Shown piece after piece: positions 1-10,080 of a stretch of 64,000 nucleotides of DNA. The stretch's first letter is position 1, and every line of letters starts with the position of its first letter. Both the position numbers and the translations under genes were made by a program. The stretch is from Nocardia alni (lineage in GTDB: Bacteria; Actinomycetota; Actinomycetes; Mycobacteriales; Mycobacteriaceae). The DNA lies in NCBI RefSeq assembly GCF_019038435.1, contig NZ_JAGPOX010000012.1, positions 1 through 64,000 of the forward strand. Direction: 5' to 3'. Below the pieces are notes generated by a model. That model was given only the letters and a program-made list of their open reading frames with translations. It had not been told where the DNA came from and searched no databases.

Positions 1-1
1 A

Positions 2-1666
2 CCCACCCCGGCGGCGGACCCCCATGCTCCCGTGGTCCCCGGGGCCGATCCGGAAAGCCCCGCGCTGGCCCCCGGCGCCGTCCCGCGGAATCTCGCCGAT
101 CAGGTCGGCGCACAGGTCAAGGAACTCACCCGGGACAAGCCCTTCAGCATGGTCGCGCTCACCGCGAAGGATCTGGCCGACACCACCGCGATGATCCGTT
201 CACGCAATTCCGACGGCACGTGGGGACCGTGGTACCCCACCGCGCGCGTCGACACCGGCCGCAACGACCATGCGGTGAACACCAGGACCGGCACCGAACC
301 GATCTACGTCGGCAACACCAAGGCCGTGCAGGTCCTGACGACGCACAAGGCCGACGCCGCCGCGCCGACCGGTGTGACCCCGGCCCGCGCCGACGATCCG
401 GCGCTCCCGGCGAGCCAGGACATCTCGGCCGTGCTGATCGATCCGGGCCGCGGCGCGGCCGACTCGGCGCTGTCCACGATCGCCGCAGCACTGCCCGGCG
501 GCGGCCCCAAGGTGATCACCCGCGATCAGTGGGGCGCGGACCCGTCGCTGCTGTGCGACAAACCCACCTACGACGACGGCCTCGGCGGAATCACCGTGCA
601 CCACACCGCCGGTCGCAACGACTACAGCCAGGCCGAATCCGCCGGCATCGTCCGCGCCATCTACGCCTATCACGCGAAGACGTTGGGCTGGTGCGATATC
701 GGCTACAACGCGCTGGTCGACAAGTACGGGCAGATCTTCGAGGGCCGCGCGGGCGGGCTGGACAAGCCCGTGGAGGGCGCGCACGCGGGCGGATTCAACG
801 AGAACACCTCCGGTGTCGCGATCATGGGCGACTACGAGACCGAACCACCGTCCGACGCCGCGATCCAGGCGATCGGGCAGTTCATCGGGTGGCGAGCCAA
901 GGTAGCGGGGCTGGATCCCAAGGGCCGCACCACCATGTATTCCGAAGGCACGCAATACACCAAGTACAAACAGGGTCAGGCCGTGCAGTTGCCGATCGTC
1001 TTCGCGCACCGCGACGTCGGGAACACCGTCTGCCCGGGCGATGCCGCCTACGCGTTGATGGATCGCATCCGCGACGCCGCCGCGAATGCCGCGAACGCGA
1101 CGAACCTGAGTCCCGGCACCGAGGCGAAAGCCGCGGCGCCTGCCGATAATTCGAGCCCGGCGCCGGAAGCCGCGGCAACTGACACCACCGGGACAACGCC
1201 CAAATCCCAACGCACCCAGGCCGATATCGCCGCGCTGGCTGCCCTGACCACCAAGCTGCTCAACATGATCGGAACCAGCCCGGTCGCGAAATACTGGGCC
1301 GGACAGGGCGGTCCGAACAGCCGCCTCGGTGCGGCCACCGCGGAGCCGGAGCAGACGCCGGACGGCGGTCAGGTCGGTAAGTTCGTCAACGGCTACGTAT
1401 ACGCCGCACCCGACGGCGCCATCATCGAACTCGCCGGACATCTGCTGGACCGGTTCATCCAGCTCGGCGGCGAGTCCGGAGTGCTGGGCCTGCCGCTGAA
1501 GAACGCCTACCCCGTCCCGGACGGCATGCGGACCGATTTCCAGAACGGCTCACTGATCATGAACACGGCCACTGGGATCGTCACGGCGCTGTACAAGATT
1601 TACAGCGAAACGGCCGCAGGGCAGCCCGATGCCGGAACCTCGGCACCCGCGGCTCCGGCCAACTGA
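2..1666 (+). CDS. N-acetylmuramoyl-L-alanine amidase with LGFP repeats (5' end outside window)
   Basis: Cleaves the amide bond between muramic acid and the stem peptide in cell-wall peptidoglycan, acting outside the membrane. The visible 554 residues contain a PGRP/amidase_2 domain at about residues 165-360: the first zinc His in ITVHHTAG, the later His and Cys in AHRDVGNTVCPGD. A Thr/Ala/Pro linker follows, then LGFP-type repeats (LGAATAEPE, VLGLPLKNAY) that in this family bind the mycolyl-arabinogalactan wall. The frame is open to base 2 with no signal peptide visible, so the true start and secretion signal lie upstream; a GTG at 32 is only the first possible start inside the window. Family assignment is firm. 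Confidence 0.9.
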   Translation, partial: PTPAADPHAPVVPGADPESPALAPGAVPRNLADQVGAQVKELTRDKPFSMVALTAKDLADTTAMIRSRNSDGTWGPWYPTARVDTGRNDHAVNTRTGTEPIYVGNTKAVQVLTTHKADAAAPTGVTPARADDPALPASQDISAVLIDPGRGAADSALSTIAAALPGGGPKVITRDQWGADPSLLCDKPTYDDGLGGITVHHTAGRNDYSQAESAGIVRAIYAYHAKTLGWCDIGYNALVDKYGQIFEGRAGGLDKPVEGAHAGGFNENTSGVAIMGDYETEPPSDAAIQAIGQFIGWRAKVAGLDPKGRTTMYSEGTQYTKYKQGQAVQLPIVFAHRDVGNTVCPGDAAYALMDRIRDAAANAANATNLSPGTEAKAAAPADNSSPAPEAAATDTTGTTPKSQRTQADIAALAALTTKLLNMIGTSPVAKYWAGQGGPNSRLGAATAEPEQTPDGGQVGKFVNGYVYAAPDGAIIELAGHLLDRFIQLGGESGVLGLPLKNAYPVPDGMRTDFQNGSLIMNTATGIVTALYKIYSETAAGQPDAGTSAPAAPAN

Positions 1667-1753
1667 GCGCGAGTCCGCCACACCTGCCAACGATTCCGAC
1701 GCATCGTCGATCCCACGCCGACAACTATTCGATCAGATATCAATTCCGGTCCG

Positions 1754-2620
1754 TCAATGATTATTGGTACTCAACGATTCAGCCGGCCACCAGCGCTCCA
1801 GGATCCGGGCGACCCCGTCGGCCGTATTCGCCGCGGTCACCTCGTCCGCGGCGGCCTGCGCGGCAGGATGGGCGTTGCCCATCGCCACGCCGTGCCCGGC
1901 CATCCGGAGCATCGGGACGTCGTTGGGCATATCCCCGAAGGCGAGGATCTCGCGATGTTCCACGCCGAGGCGCTCGGCCGCGATCGCCAATCCGGAGGCC
2001 TTGGTGACCCCCGGGGCGGACAGCTCGATCAGCCCGTTGTCGGTCGAATAGGTGACATCGGCGCGGCCGTTCAGCCGCGGTGCGATCGCGTCGTGCATCT
2101 GGGCGCTGGTCGCGCGCGGCAGCCGGATCAGCATCTTGATGGCCGGGGCGGCGAGCACCTCCGCGCGTGCGACCTGGGTATCGTCCGGATTGAGCCAGGC
2201 GTGCTGGTACTCGGGCGAGCTGACGAACTGCGGGGTCGCGGCGTCGTGCGCGCTCGCGCCCACTCGCTCGGCGGCCAGACCACATCCGGGCAGCACCCGC
2301 TCGGCCAGTTCCGCGAGCCACGCCAGACTCGCCACATCCAGGGAGATCTGCTGCAGGATGCGATCCGTGGCGCTGTCGTAGATGACCGCGCCGTTGCCGC
2401 ATACACACAGCGGCGCATAGCCGAGCCCCGCCACGACGGGATCGATCCAGCGGGGTGGACGCCCGGTGGCGAGCACGAACGGCACCCCGTCGGCGACCAA
2501 TGCCGCCACCGCGGCCTTGGTGCGCGGGGTCACCTGCTCGTCGGCGTCGATCAGGGTGCCGTCGACGTCGGTAGCCACCATCTTCGGTTTCGGCAGGTGC
2601 GGGTGAGTCACCCAGTCCAT
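1754..2620 (-). CDS. Cof-type HAD-IIB family hydrolase
   Basis: Predicted soluble phosphatase of the HAD superfamily, Cof/YbjI type, which usually removes phosphate from sugar phosphates or nucleotides; the substrate cannot be read here. Motif I is VATDVDGTLID near the N-terminus (nucleophile Asp and Asp+2). Motif II is VLATGRPP. The conserved Lys is in SGLAIAAERLG context, and motif IV is ILAFGDMPNDVPML. At 288 residues the length is normal. The frame could begin further upstream, but the ATG at 2620 puts motif I at the expected distance from the N-terminus. It is transcribed away from the opp locus. Confidence 0.85.
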   Translation of the reverse strand: MDWVTHPHLPKPKMVATDVDGTLIDADEQVTPRTKAAVAALVADGVPFVLATGRPPRWIDPVVAGLGYAPLCVCGNGAVIYDSATDRILQQISLDVASLAWLAELAERVLPGCGLAAERVGASAHDAATPQFVSSPEYQHAWLNPDDTQVARAEVLAAPAIKMLIRLPRATSAQMHDAIAPRLNGRADVTYSTDNGLIELSAPGVTKASGLAIAAERLGVEHREILAFGDMPNDVPMLRMAGHGVAMGNAHPAAQAAADEVTAANTADGVARILERWWPAESLSTNNH

Positions 2621-2742
2621 CCTGCCCGAACCGCCCGCGCGGAAGTAATCCCGCTCCACACTGCCGCGGGGGCGGTACGTAACACGCCCGACCGAAAATC
2701 TATCCCTATGATCAGGGGCTAGTAACCGACCCGAGGGGACAG

Positions 2743-2874
2743 ATGACCGAGCGCAGCGAGGGAATCACAGACACAGCACCACCGTTCGCAGCTGTGACCG
2801 AGCGTAGCGAGGGAACCATCAACACAGCACCAGCGGTCGCAGCGGAGCCGAGCGCCAGCGAGGCGCAGCTGTGA
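2743..2874 (+). CDS. Small repeat-containing leader ORF coupled to oppB
   Basis: A 43-codon frame that begins at an ATG six bases after a strong GAGGGG ribosome site and ends in TGA overlapping the GTG of oppB. It is built from a tandem 51-bp unit: MTERSEG... followed 17 codons later by VTERSEG..., each ending in TAP..AA. No known domain is present. The spacing and the GTGA overlap suggest translational coupling to the peptide permease. It may instead be non-coding repeat DNA that happens to keep an open frame. Confidence 0.45.
   Translation: MTERSEGITDTAPPFAAVTERSEGTINTAPAVAAEPSASEAQL
2744..2845 (+). repeat. Tandem 51-bp repeat upstream of oppB
   Basis: Two successive units start at 2744 and 2795 with TGACCGAGCGCAGCGAGGGA and its one-base variant, followed by a second shared block (ACACAGCACC). 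A degenerate third core, GAGCGCCAGCGAGG, follows near 2850. The period is a multiple of three, so the open frame is kept. Confidence 0.7.
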
Positions 2875-3851
2875 CCGGCTTCCTGCTGCGCCGAGCGTTG
2901 AACTATGTCGTGCTGCTGGTGCTCGCGTCATTCCTGACCTTCGCCCTGGCGTCACTGACGTTCCACCCGCTGGACAGTCTCGAACAACGTCACCCCCGAC
3001 CACCCCAGTCCGTGATCGATGCCAAGGCGGCGCAGCTGCATCTGAACGAGCCCATCCTGCCGCGCTACGGCACCTGGGTGGAGGGCATCGTGCTGCACGG
3101 CGACTTCGGGCAGACCCTGGCCGGGCAGCCGGTGAGTTCGGAACTGGGCCGCCGCGTCGGGGTGAGCCTGCGGCTGCTGCTGATCGGCTCGGTGGTGGGG
3201 ACCGTACTGGGCGTGCTGATCGGGGCGGCGGGCGCGATACGGCAGTACCGGTTCAGCGACTACTTCACCACGATCGTCTCGATGCTGATCCTGTCCACGC
3301 CGATCTTCGTCCTGGCGACCCTGTTGAAATACGGTGCGCTACAACTCAACAACGCCACCGGGCAGCAGATCTTCCTCTATACCGGTGAGACCTCGGCCTC
3401 GGCGATCAGCGGACTGTGGAACCAGATCGTGGATCGCCTCCAACATCTGGTGCTGCCGACCCTGGGCCTGGCCCTCGGCTCGATGGCCGGGTACAGCCGC
3501 TACCAGCGCAATGCGATGCTCGATGTGCTGGAGAGCGATTTCATCCGAACCGCCCGGGCCAAGGGGCTCACCCGCAAGCGCGCACTCTATAAACACGGCC
3601 TGCGCACGGCCCTGATCCCGATGGCGACGCTGTTCGCCTACGGCCTGGGCGGCCTGGTCACCGGCGCGGTCTTCACCGAGAAGATCTTCGGCTGGCACGG
3701 CATCGGCGAATGGTTGGTGGACGGGATCAACTCACAGGACCTGTACATCGTGACGACGGTGACGACCTTCGCCGGACTGGTGATCCTGATATCCGGCCTG
3801 CTGTCGGACATCGTGTACGCCCTGCTCGACCCGCGGGTGCGTGTGGCATGA
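2871..3851 (+). CDS. oppB: Oligopeptide ABC transporter permease OppB
   Basis: First inner-membrane permease of a peptide/nickel-class ABC importer, 326 residues. The N-terminal helix (LLRRALNYVVLLVLASFLTF) and five further helices match the DppB/OppB family. The cytoplasmic EAA loop that docks on the ATPase is RTARAKGLTRKRALYKHGL. The GTG start overlaps the stop of the small upstream frame, and the stop overlaps the ATG of oppC (ATGA), so the operon is translationally coupled. Gene order B-C-D-A and the fused OppD match the mycobacterial opp operon. Whether the substrate is oligopeptide or dipeptide is inferred. Confidence 0.85.
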   Translation: MTGFLLRRALNYVVLLVLASFLTFALASLTFHPLDSLEQRHPRPPQSVIDAKAAQLHLNEPILPRYGTWVEGIVLHGDFGQTLAGQPVSSELGRRVGVSLRLLLIGSVVGTVLGVLIGAAGAIRQYRFSDYFTTIVSMLILSTPIFVLATLLKYGALQLNNATGQQIFLYTGETSASAISGLWNQIVDRLQHLVLPTLGLALGSMAGYSRYQRNAMLDVLESDFIRTARAKGLTRKRALYKHGLRTALIPMATLFAYGLGGLVTGAVFTEKIFGWHGIGEWLVDGINSQDLYIVTTVTTFAGLVILISGLLSDIVYALLDPRVRVA

Positions 3852-4801
3852 CGGAGATGGAGCTCCTGACCCAGGGCGCGCCCGAACCCGCCGCGGCAGG
3901 ACGCCGGAAGCTGGTGTGGCGCCGGTTCCTTCGCAACAAGGCCGCCATCGTCGGCGCCATCGTGCTGTTGATCATCGTGATCGCGGCCTTCGCGCTACCG
4001 CCGTTCCTGCCGCACAGTTATCAGTATCTGGACAACACGCAGGCGTATATGCCGCCGAGCCCGGATCACCCGTTCGGCACCGACGCCAGCGGCGCGGACG
4101 TGCTCGCCCAGACACTGCACGGCCTGCAGAAATCGCTGATCATCGGCTTCTCGGTGGCCGTGATCGGCTCGATCTTGGCCGTCACCGCCGGCTCGGTGGC
4201 GGGATTGCTCGGCGGCTGGACCGACCGCGCCATCATGTGGCTGGTCGATCTGCTGCTGGTGGTGCCCAGCTTCATCATCATCGCGATCTTCTCACCGCGT
4301 ACCAAGAGCAACGGGTCGATCCTGCTGCTCATCGTGCTGCTCGCCGCTTTCGGCTGGATGATCAGCGCGCGCATCGTGCGCGGGCTGACCCTGAGCCTGC
4401 GCGAGCGCGAATTCGTGCGGGCCGCACGATATATGGGCGCCTCGACGCGTTCGGTGATCGTCACGCACATCGTGCCGAACGTGGCGTCGTTCCTGATCAT
4501 CGACACCACGCTCGCGATCGGCTCGGCGGTGCTGGCCGAAACCGGCCTGAGTTACCTCGGATTCGGCGTGCAGCCGCCGGATCTGTCGCTGGGCACGCTG
4601 ATCGAGATGAATTCCGATGCGGGATTGACCTTTCCCTGGATGATCATGTTCCCGTCGCTGTTCCTGGTCCTGATCGTGTTGTGCGCCAACCTGGTCGGCG
4701 ACGGTTTGCGAGACGCGTTCGACCCCACCTCGAAACGTGCCCGGGCCCGCCGTAAGCCGGACAAGTCCGACAGGAAGAAGCAGAAGGTGCAGGCGTCATG
4801 A
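3848..4801 (+). CDS. oppC: Oligopeptide ABC transporter permease OppC
   Basis: Second permease subunit, 317 residues, pairing with OppB. The ATG at 3848 overlaps the oppB stop, which fixes the start although the frame is open upstream. The N-terminal OppC_N segment ([17 protein letters not shown]) precedes the periplasmic motif [13 protein letters not shown], typical of DppC/OppC. Five further helices follow, with the EAA loop [19 protein letters not shown]. The stop overlaps the oppD start as ATGA. No defect is seen. Confidence 0.86.
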   Translation: MTEMELLTQGAPEPAAAGRRKLVWRRFLRNKAAIVGAIVLLIIVIAAFALPPFLPHSYQYLDNTQAYMPPSPDHPFGTDASGADVLAQTLHGLQKSLIIGFSVAVIGSILAVTAGSVAGLLGGWTDRAIMWLVDLLLVVPSFIIIAIFSPRTKSNGSILLLIVLLAAFGWMISARIVRGLTLSLREREFVRAARYMGASTRSVIVTHIVPNVASFLIIDTTLAIGSAVLAETGLSYLGFGVQPPDLSLGTLIEMNSDAGLTFPWMIMFPSLFLVLIVLCANLVGDGLRDAFDPTSKRARARRKPDKSDRKKQKVQAS

Positions 4802-6666
4802 CGGATACCCCGGTCAGCGCCGAGAAGGGCAAGACAGCGCCCCTGCTCGAGGTCTCGGACCTGCACGTATCCTTTCCGGGCGAAGAGGGCCGCATCGACG
4901 CGGTGCGTGGTGTGAGCTACACCGTCGCCGACGGCGAGGTACTCACGATCGTCGGCGAATCCGGTTCGGGCAAATCGGTCTCGTCGCTGGCCGTGATCGG
5001 ACTGCTGCCCGATCAGGCCCGCGTGCGTGGCTCGATCCGATTGCGCGGCAAGGAATTGCTCGGCATGGACGACCGCCGGCTGTCGAGCCTGCGCGGCAGC
5101 AATATCTCCATGGTGTTCCAGGACCCGCTCTCGGCGCTCACGCCGGTCTACCGGATCGGCGATCAGATCGCCGAAGCCCTGCTGGCACACGGGAAGATGA
5201 CCAAACAGCAGGCGGCCGAGCGGGCCGTCGAACTGCTGGACCTGGTGGGCATTCCCGAACCGCGGGTGCGGGCGAAGGCATTTCCGCACGAATTCTCCGG
5301 CGGCATGCGCCAGCGCGTGGTGATCGCGATGGCCATCGCCAACGATCCGGAACTGATCATCTGTGACGAGCCGACAACGGCGCTGGACGTCACCGTGCAG
5401 AAACAGATCTTGAATCTGCTGCGCAAGGCGCGCGATATCACCGGCGCGGGCGTCATCATGATCACCCACGATATGGGCATCGCCGCCACCATCGCCGACC
5501 GCATTGCGGTGATGTATGCCGGGCGAATCGTCGAAACAGCCAGTACTACTGAGCTTTTCAACTCACCGCGGATGCCGTACACGGTCGGGTTGCTCGGGTC
5601 GATCCCGCGCATGGACGGCCCGGCCCGCGCACCGCTGATCCCCATCGTCGGATCCCCGCCGGCCATGCACGCGCTGCCCCCGGGCTGTCCGTTCGCACCG
5701 CGCTGCCCGGTCGCCATCGAGGAGTGCACGGCCGCGGAACCTGCGCTGCAGGACATCACGCAAGCACATCGCGCCGCCTGTATCCGCACCGCCGACATCG
5801 ACACCGCCGACCTGTTCGCGGCCTACCGGCGCGAGATCACCGAGGCCGAGCCCGAGGCCGTGCCGGACGAGCGTGTGGTGCTGCGGGTTTCGGATCTGAC
5901 CAAGGTCTTCCCGATCACCTCGGGCGTGATATTCCGCCGCCGCAAGGGCGAGGTGCGCGCGGTCGACGGCATCGGCTTCGAGTTGCGCGCCGGCCGCACG
6001 CTGGCGCTGGTCGGCGAGTCGGGGTCCGGCAAGTCCACCACGCTGACCCAGATCATGGATCTGATCGCACCCGAGGCTGGCGATATCGAGGTGCTCGGGA
6101 GCAACGTCGCCACGCTCACCAAGGAGCGTCGCCGCGAGATCCGGGCCAAGATGCAGATCGTGTTCCAGGACCCGTCCGCATCCCTGGACCCTCGGCTGCC
6201 GATCTTCGACGCACTGGCCGAGCCGCTGCGCATCATCGGGCGCTCGCGGGCGGAGATTCGCACCCGGGTGCCGGAACTGCTGCGGCAGGTCGGGTTGCGC
6301 GCGGAACATATGGATCGTTATCCGGCCGATTTCTCCGGCGGGCAGAAACAGCGCATCAATGTCGCGCGGGCGCTGGCGCTGGATCCGGAGATCCTGGTGC
6401 TGGACGAGCCGGTGTCCTCGCTGGACGTGTCCATCCAGGCCGGTGTGCTGAATCTGTTGCGCGAGTTGCAGGCCGAGCGCGGACTGTCGTATCTGTTCGT
6501 CTCCCACGATCTTTCGGTGGTCCGCAATCTGGCGCACGACATCGCGGTCATGTATCGCGGCAAGATCGTGGAATACGGTCCGGCGGAACAGATTCTGACC
6601 GATCCACAGCATGAGTACACCCGCGCCCTCATCGACGCGATTCCCGTACCCGCCGTTGTCCGATAG
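4798..6666 (+). CDS. oppD: Fused dual ATPase of the oligopeptide importer (OppD, OppD-OppF fusion)
   Basis: Cytoplasmic ATPase powering the OppBC permease. It carries two nucleotide-binding domains in one 622-residue chain. Domain 1 has Walker A GESGSGKS near residue 58, signature FSGGMRQR and Walker [13 protein letters not shown]. The oligopeptide-transporter C-terminal Cys motif follows ([14 protein letters not shown], near 300). Domain 2 has Walker [10 protein letters not shown] near 405, signature FSGGQKQR and Walker [13 protein letters not shown]. Most bacteria split this into OppD and OppF; the fusion is the mycobacterial arrangement. All catalytic motifs are intact in both halves. Confidence 0.9.
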   Translation: MTDTPVSAEKGKTAPLLEVSDLHVSFPGEEGRIDAVRGVSYTVADGEVLTIVGESGSGKSVSSLAVIGLLPDQARVRGSIRLRGKELLGMDDRRLSSLRGSNISMVFQDPLSALTPVYRIGDQIAEALLAHGKMTKQQAAERAVELLDLVGIPEPRVRAKAFPHEFSGGMRQRVVIAMAIANDPELIICDEPTTALDVTVQKQILNLLRKARDITGAGVIMITHDMGIAATIADRIAVMYAGRIVETASTTELFNSPRMPYTVGLLGSIPRMDGPARAPLIPIVGSPPAMHALPPGCPFAPRCPVAIEECTAAEPALQDITQAHRAACIRTADIDTADLFAAYRREITEAEPEAVPDERVVLRVSDLTKVFPITSGVIFRRRKGEVRAVDGIGFELRAGRTLALVGESGSGKSTTLTQIMDLIAPEAGDIEVLGSNVATLTKERRREIRAKMQIVFQDPSASLDPRLPIFDALAEPLRIIGRSRAEIRTRVPELLRQVGLRAEHMDRYPADFSGGQKQRINVARALALDPEILVLDEPVSSLDVSIQAGVLNLLRELQAERGLSYLFVSHDLSVVRNLAHDIAVMYRGKIVEYGPAEQILTDPQHEYTRALIDAIPVPAVVR

Positions 6667-6689
6667 CCTCGTCCGATAGGAGCCCAGGT

Positions 6690-8369
6690 GTGAAGAGACG
6701 CACATTCGCCAAGGCCGTCGCGGCGGCCACAGTGTCGACGGCGTTCTCGGCAGCCTGTTCGTCCGGGGTGGGCACCGGCCCAACCGGCCCCACATCCCTG
6801 GGTACCACCAACGACATCAATCCGCAGCCGCGCGCCAACATCCGCGACGGCGGCAATCTGCGGCTGGCGATCACCGCCTACCCGTCGAACTGGAATGTGC
6901 AGTCCAGTGACGGCAACGAGGGCGAGTCGGCCGACCTCATCCGATGGATGATGCCGCGAGCGTTCAAGTCCGACGCCGCCGGAGCACTCACGGTCGACAC
7001 CGACTACTTCACCGACGTCAAGATGACCGGCACGAACCCACAGCAGGTCGTCTACACGATCAACCCGAAGGCGGTGTGGTCCGACGGCACGCCGATCACC
7101 TGGGAGGATCTGGCCGCTACCTGGCAGGCGCTGAACGGCAAGGACAAACGCTTCCTGATCGCCATCACCAATGGTTTCGACCGGGTGGAGAAGGTCGAGC
7201 GCGGCGTCGACGACCGCCAGGCGGTGCTGACCTTCTCGACGCCGTACGCCGATTGGCGCGGGCAGTTCTCGGGCAATTCGATCCTGTTCCCGAAATCGGT
7301 GACGGGTACGCCGGATGCGTTCAACCACAGCCTGGCCGACAACATCACGGCGACAGCGGGACCGTACATCGTGCAGTCCACCGACCGCACCCAGGGGCGA
7401 ATCGTGCTGGCGCGCAACCCGAAATGGTGGGGCGCACCGCCGAAGCTGGACACCGTCACCTACAGCGTGCTCGACCAGTCCACCTGGGCCGCCGCGGTGC
7501 AGAACAACGAGCTGGACGCGGCGCGGCTGTCGAATATCAACGACGTCCTGCTCATTCGGCGCACCCCGGCCGTGGCCCTGCGGCATGCTCCGGCGAATAT
7601 GTGGCGCTGGCTCACCTTCAACGGCGCTCCCGGTTCCATCCTCGCCGATTCCGCACTGCGCGTGGCGATCTGCAAGGCGATCAACCGGCAGGCCATCGCC
7701 GATGCCACGCAGCGGGGCCTGACCGCACACCCGCGGGTACTGAACAACCACATCTTCATCGAGGGACAGCAGGGCTATCAGGACAATTCGGCCCCGGTCG
7801 CCTACGACCCGGCCGCGGCGGCGAAACAGCTCGATGCCATCGGCTGGAAGCTCCAGGGCGACGTACGCGTGAAAGACGGTCGCCAGCTGATCATTCGCGA
7901 TGTCATGTACAACGATCCGACCTGGGTGCAGATCGCGAAGATGATCCAGCAGGATCTGACCGAGGTCGGCGCGAAGCTGACCATCGACACCCGGCCCGGG
8001 CTGGACTTCTTCAGCCGGGTGATCATTCCGGGTGATTTCGACGTCTCGCAGTACATCTTGATGGGTGATGTGTTCGTATACAGCAGCATTCCGCAGGAAT
8101 TCGGCCTCTATCCGAACGACGTGCAGGGCAACTTCGGCCGCATCGGCTCGCCCGAACTGAACGCCCTGATCGATGAGACGCTCACCGAACTCGATCCCGC
8201 CAAGGCGATTCAGCTGGCCAACCAGGTCGACAGGCAGATCTTCGCCGAGGGCCATTCACTTCCGCTCACCCAGGATCCGGGCAACTGGGCGACGCGAACC
8301 ACGCTCGCCAATATCGGGGCGCCCGGGTTAGCGTCCTACGACTACACCAGCATCGGCTTCGTCAAATGA
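6690..8369 (+). CDS. oppA: Peptide-binding lipoprotein OppA (SBP_bac_5), Tat-type signal
   Basis: Extracytoplasmic solute-binding protein that delivers peptide to OppBCD. The N-terminus has a twin-arginine-like motif KRRTFAK, a short hydrophobic stretch and a Cys near residue 23 in FSAAC, a slightly atypical lipobox, so it is probably a membrane-anchored lipoprotein. SBP_bac_5 hallmarks follow, including VWSDGTPITWEDLAA. Length 559 is normal. It starts with GTG 23 bases after oppD. The next gene is a clear paralogue. Confidence 0.85.
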   Translation: MKRRTFAKAVAAATVSTAFSAACSSGVGTGPTGPTSLGTTNDINPQPRANIRDGGNLRLAITAYPSNWNVQSSDGNEGESADLIRWMMPRAFKSDAAGALTVDTDYFTDVKMTGTNPQQVVYTINPKAVWSDGTPITWEDLAATWQALNGKDKRFLIAITNGFDRVEKVERGVDDRQAVLTFSTPYADWRGQFSGNSILFPKSVTGTPDAFNHSLADNITATAGPYIVQSTDRTQGRIVLARNPKWWGAPPKLDTVTYSVLDQSTWAAAVQNNELDAARLSNINDVLLIRRTPAVALRHAPANMWRWLTFNGAPGSILADSALRVAICKAINRQAIADATQRGLTAHPRVLNNHIFIEGQQGYQDNSAPVAYDPAAAAKQLDAIGWKLQGDVRVKDGRQLIIRDVMYNDPTWVQIAKMIQQDLTEVGAKLTIDTRPGLDFFSRVIIPGDFDVSQYILMGDVFVYSSIPQEFGLYPNDVQGNFGRIGSPELNALIDETLTELDPAKAIQLANQVDRQIFAEGHSLPLTQDPGNWATRTTLANIGAPGLASYDYTSIGFVK

Positions 8370-8409
8370 GTAGTGAGATATGACCTCGTCCCGACGGAAG
8401 GATCGATCC

Positions 8410-10080
8410 ATGCGGATTCGTTCGAAAATAGTCCCGCTCGCGATCCCCGTGGTCGCGGTCGGACTGGTGGTGTCGGGATGCGGTTCCGGTACCAATAATC
8501 AGGTTGCCAATGTCGACGTCAACTCGACCAACGACATCAACCCGAAGGATCCGAGCGCCCTGCGCGACGGCGGGAACCTGCGCCTGTCGATCTCCTCGTT
8601 CCCGGCGACCTTCAACGACCTGCATATCGACGGTGGCGACGCGGACCTCAACTCGATCATCGAACCGCTGATGCCGGATACCTTCGTCAGCGACGCAGCC
8701 GGCAACCTGACGGTCGACCACAACTATTTCACCGACATCAAGCTGACCGGCACCAATCCGCAGCAGGTCACCTTCACCATCAATCCGAAGGCCGTATGGT
8801 CCGACGGGTCGCCGATCACGTGGGAGGACCTGCAATCCGAGGCCCATGCGCTCGGCAACGCGAGCCAGGGGTACCAGATCAATTTCTCCCAGGGCTTCGA
8901 GCGTGTCTCGAAAGTGGCACGCGGCGTCGACGACCGGCAGGCGATCGTCACCTTCAACAAGCCGTACGCCGAGTGGCAGGGCATGTTCAGCCCGCTCTAT
9001 CCGAAGGCGGTGACCGCGTCCCCGCAGGCCTTCAGCGATATGGACCGCAACGATCTGAAGGTCACCTCCGGTCCGTTCGTCATCACCGGCATCGACCGCA
9101 CGCAGGACCGCGTGGTGCTGGGCCGTAATCCCAAGTGGTGGGGCCCCGCGCCCAAGCTCGACACCATCACCTACACCAGGCTCGACCAGAGCGCGGTGCT
9201 GGGTGCGGTGCAGAACAACGAGATCGACTACACCTATGTGTCGGGTCTGGCGAATGTCGTCGCCGCCAAGAATTCACCCGGCGTCGTCGTGCGGCGCAGC
9301 CCCGAACCGAGCTGGAGCCACATCACGTTCAACGGTGGCCCGGGCGCGCTGCTGTCCGATCCCAAACTGCGGGTGGCGATTTCGAAGGCGGTCGACCGGC
9401 AGGCGATCGTCGACCAGGCGCAGCGGGGCATCGTGAACAACCCCAAGCCGCTGAACAATCACATCTTCGTGATGGGACAGAAGGGGTATCAGGACAATTC
9501 GGCGCCGGTCGCGTTCGACCCCGCCGAGGCCGCCAAGGAACTCGACGCGCTCGGCTGGACACTGCATGGCGACGTTCGTGAAAAGGACGGTAAGAAGCTC
9601 GAACTGCGCGATGTGATGTTCGATCAGAAGGAGTGGGTCGACACCGCCAAGATCGTCCAGCAGGACCTCGCCAAGGTCGGGGTGAAGGTGGATATCCAGA
9701 CGGTGCCGGGCACCGGACTGTTCACCGATGTCATCGATCCGGGCAATTTCGATCTCGCCCAGTTCAGTTGGGGCGGCAGCAGCCTGCCGCTGATCTCCCT
9801 GCCGCAGATCTACGCCTACGACCCGAACAACCTGCAGAGCAACAAGGCTCGTATCGGCTCCCCCGAACTCAATGCCCTGATCGAGCAGACCATGTCCGAA
9901 CTGGATCCGAACAAGGCGATCGCCCTGGCCAACCAGTGCGACAAGCTGATCTGGCAGGAAGGCTATTCGCTGCCGCTGCAACAGGCGTCGGGGACCTACG
10001 CCGTGCGTGCCAACCTCGCCAACATCGGCGCGTACGGGCTGGCCAACATCGACTGGACGAAAATCGGTTTCCTGAAGTGA
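8410..10080 (+). CDS. Second peptide-binding lipoprotein (OppA paralogue)
   Basis: Paralogue of the preceding binding protein. Shared blocks include TNDINP, RDGGNLRL, VWSDGSPITWEDL, QGYQDNSAPVA and IGSPELNALI. The start at 8410 is preferred over an ATG ten codons upstream because CGGAAGG precedes it and it gives a compact signal peptide with the lipobox VVSGC. Two binding proteins for one permease probably widen the range of peptides imported. The signal is of the Sec type, unlike its Tat-like neighbour. Confidence 0.85.
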   Translation: MRIRSKIVPLAIPVVAVGLVVSGCGSGTNNQVANVDVNSTNDINPKDPSALRDGGNLRLSISSFPATFNDLHIDGGDADLNSIIEPLMPDTFVSDAAGNLTVDHNYFTDIKLTGTNPQQVTFTINPKAVWSDGSPITWEDLQSEAHALGNASQGYQINFSQGFERVSKVARGVDDRQAIVTFNKPYAEWQGMFSPLYPKAVTASPQAFSDMDRNDLKVTSGPFVITGIDRTQDRVVLGRNPKWWGPAPKLDTITYTRLDQSAVLGAVQNNEIDYTYVSGLANVVAAKNSPGVVVRRSPEPSWSHITFNGGPGALLSDPKLRVAISKAVDRQAIVDQAQRGIVNNPKPLNNHIFVMGQKGYQDNSAPVAFDPAEAAKELDALGWTLHGDVREKDGKKLELRDVMFDQKEWVDTAKIVQQDLAKVGVKVDIQTVPGTGLFTDVIDPGNFDLAQFSWGGSSLPLISLPQIYAYDPNNLQSNKARIGSPELNALIEQTMSELDPNKAIALANQCDKLIWQEGYSLPLQQASGTYAVRANLANIGAYGLANIDWTKIGFLK

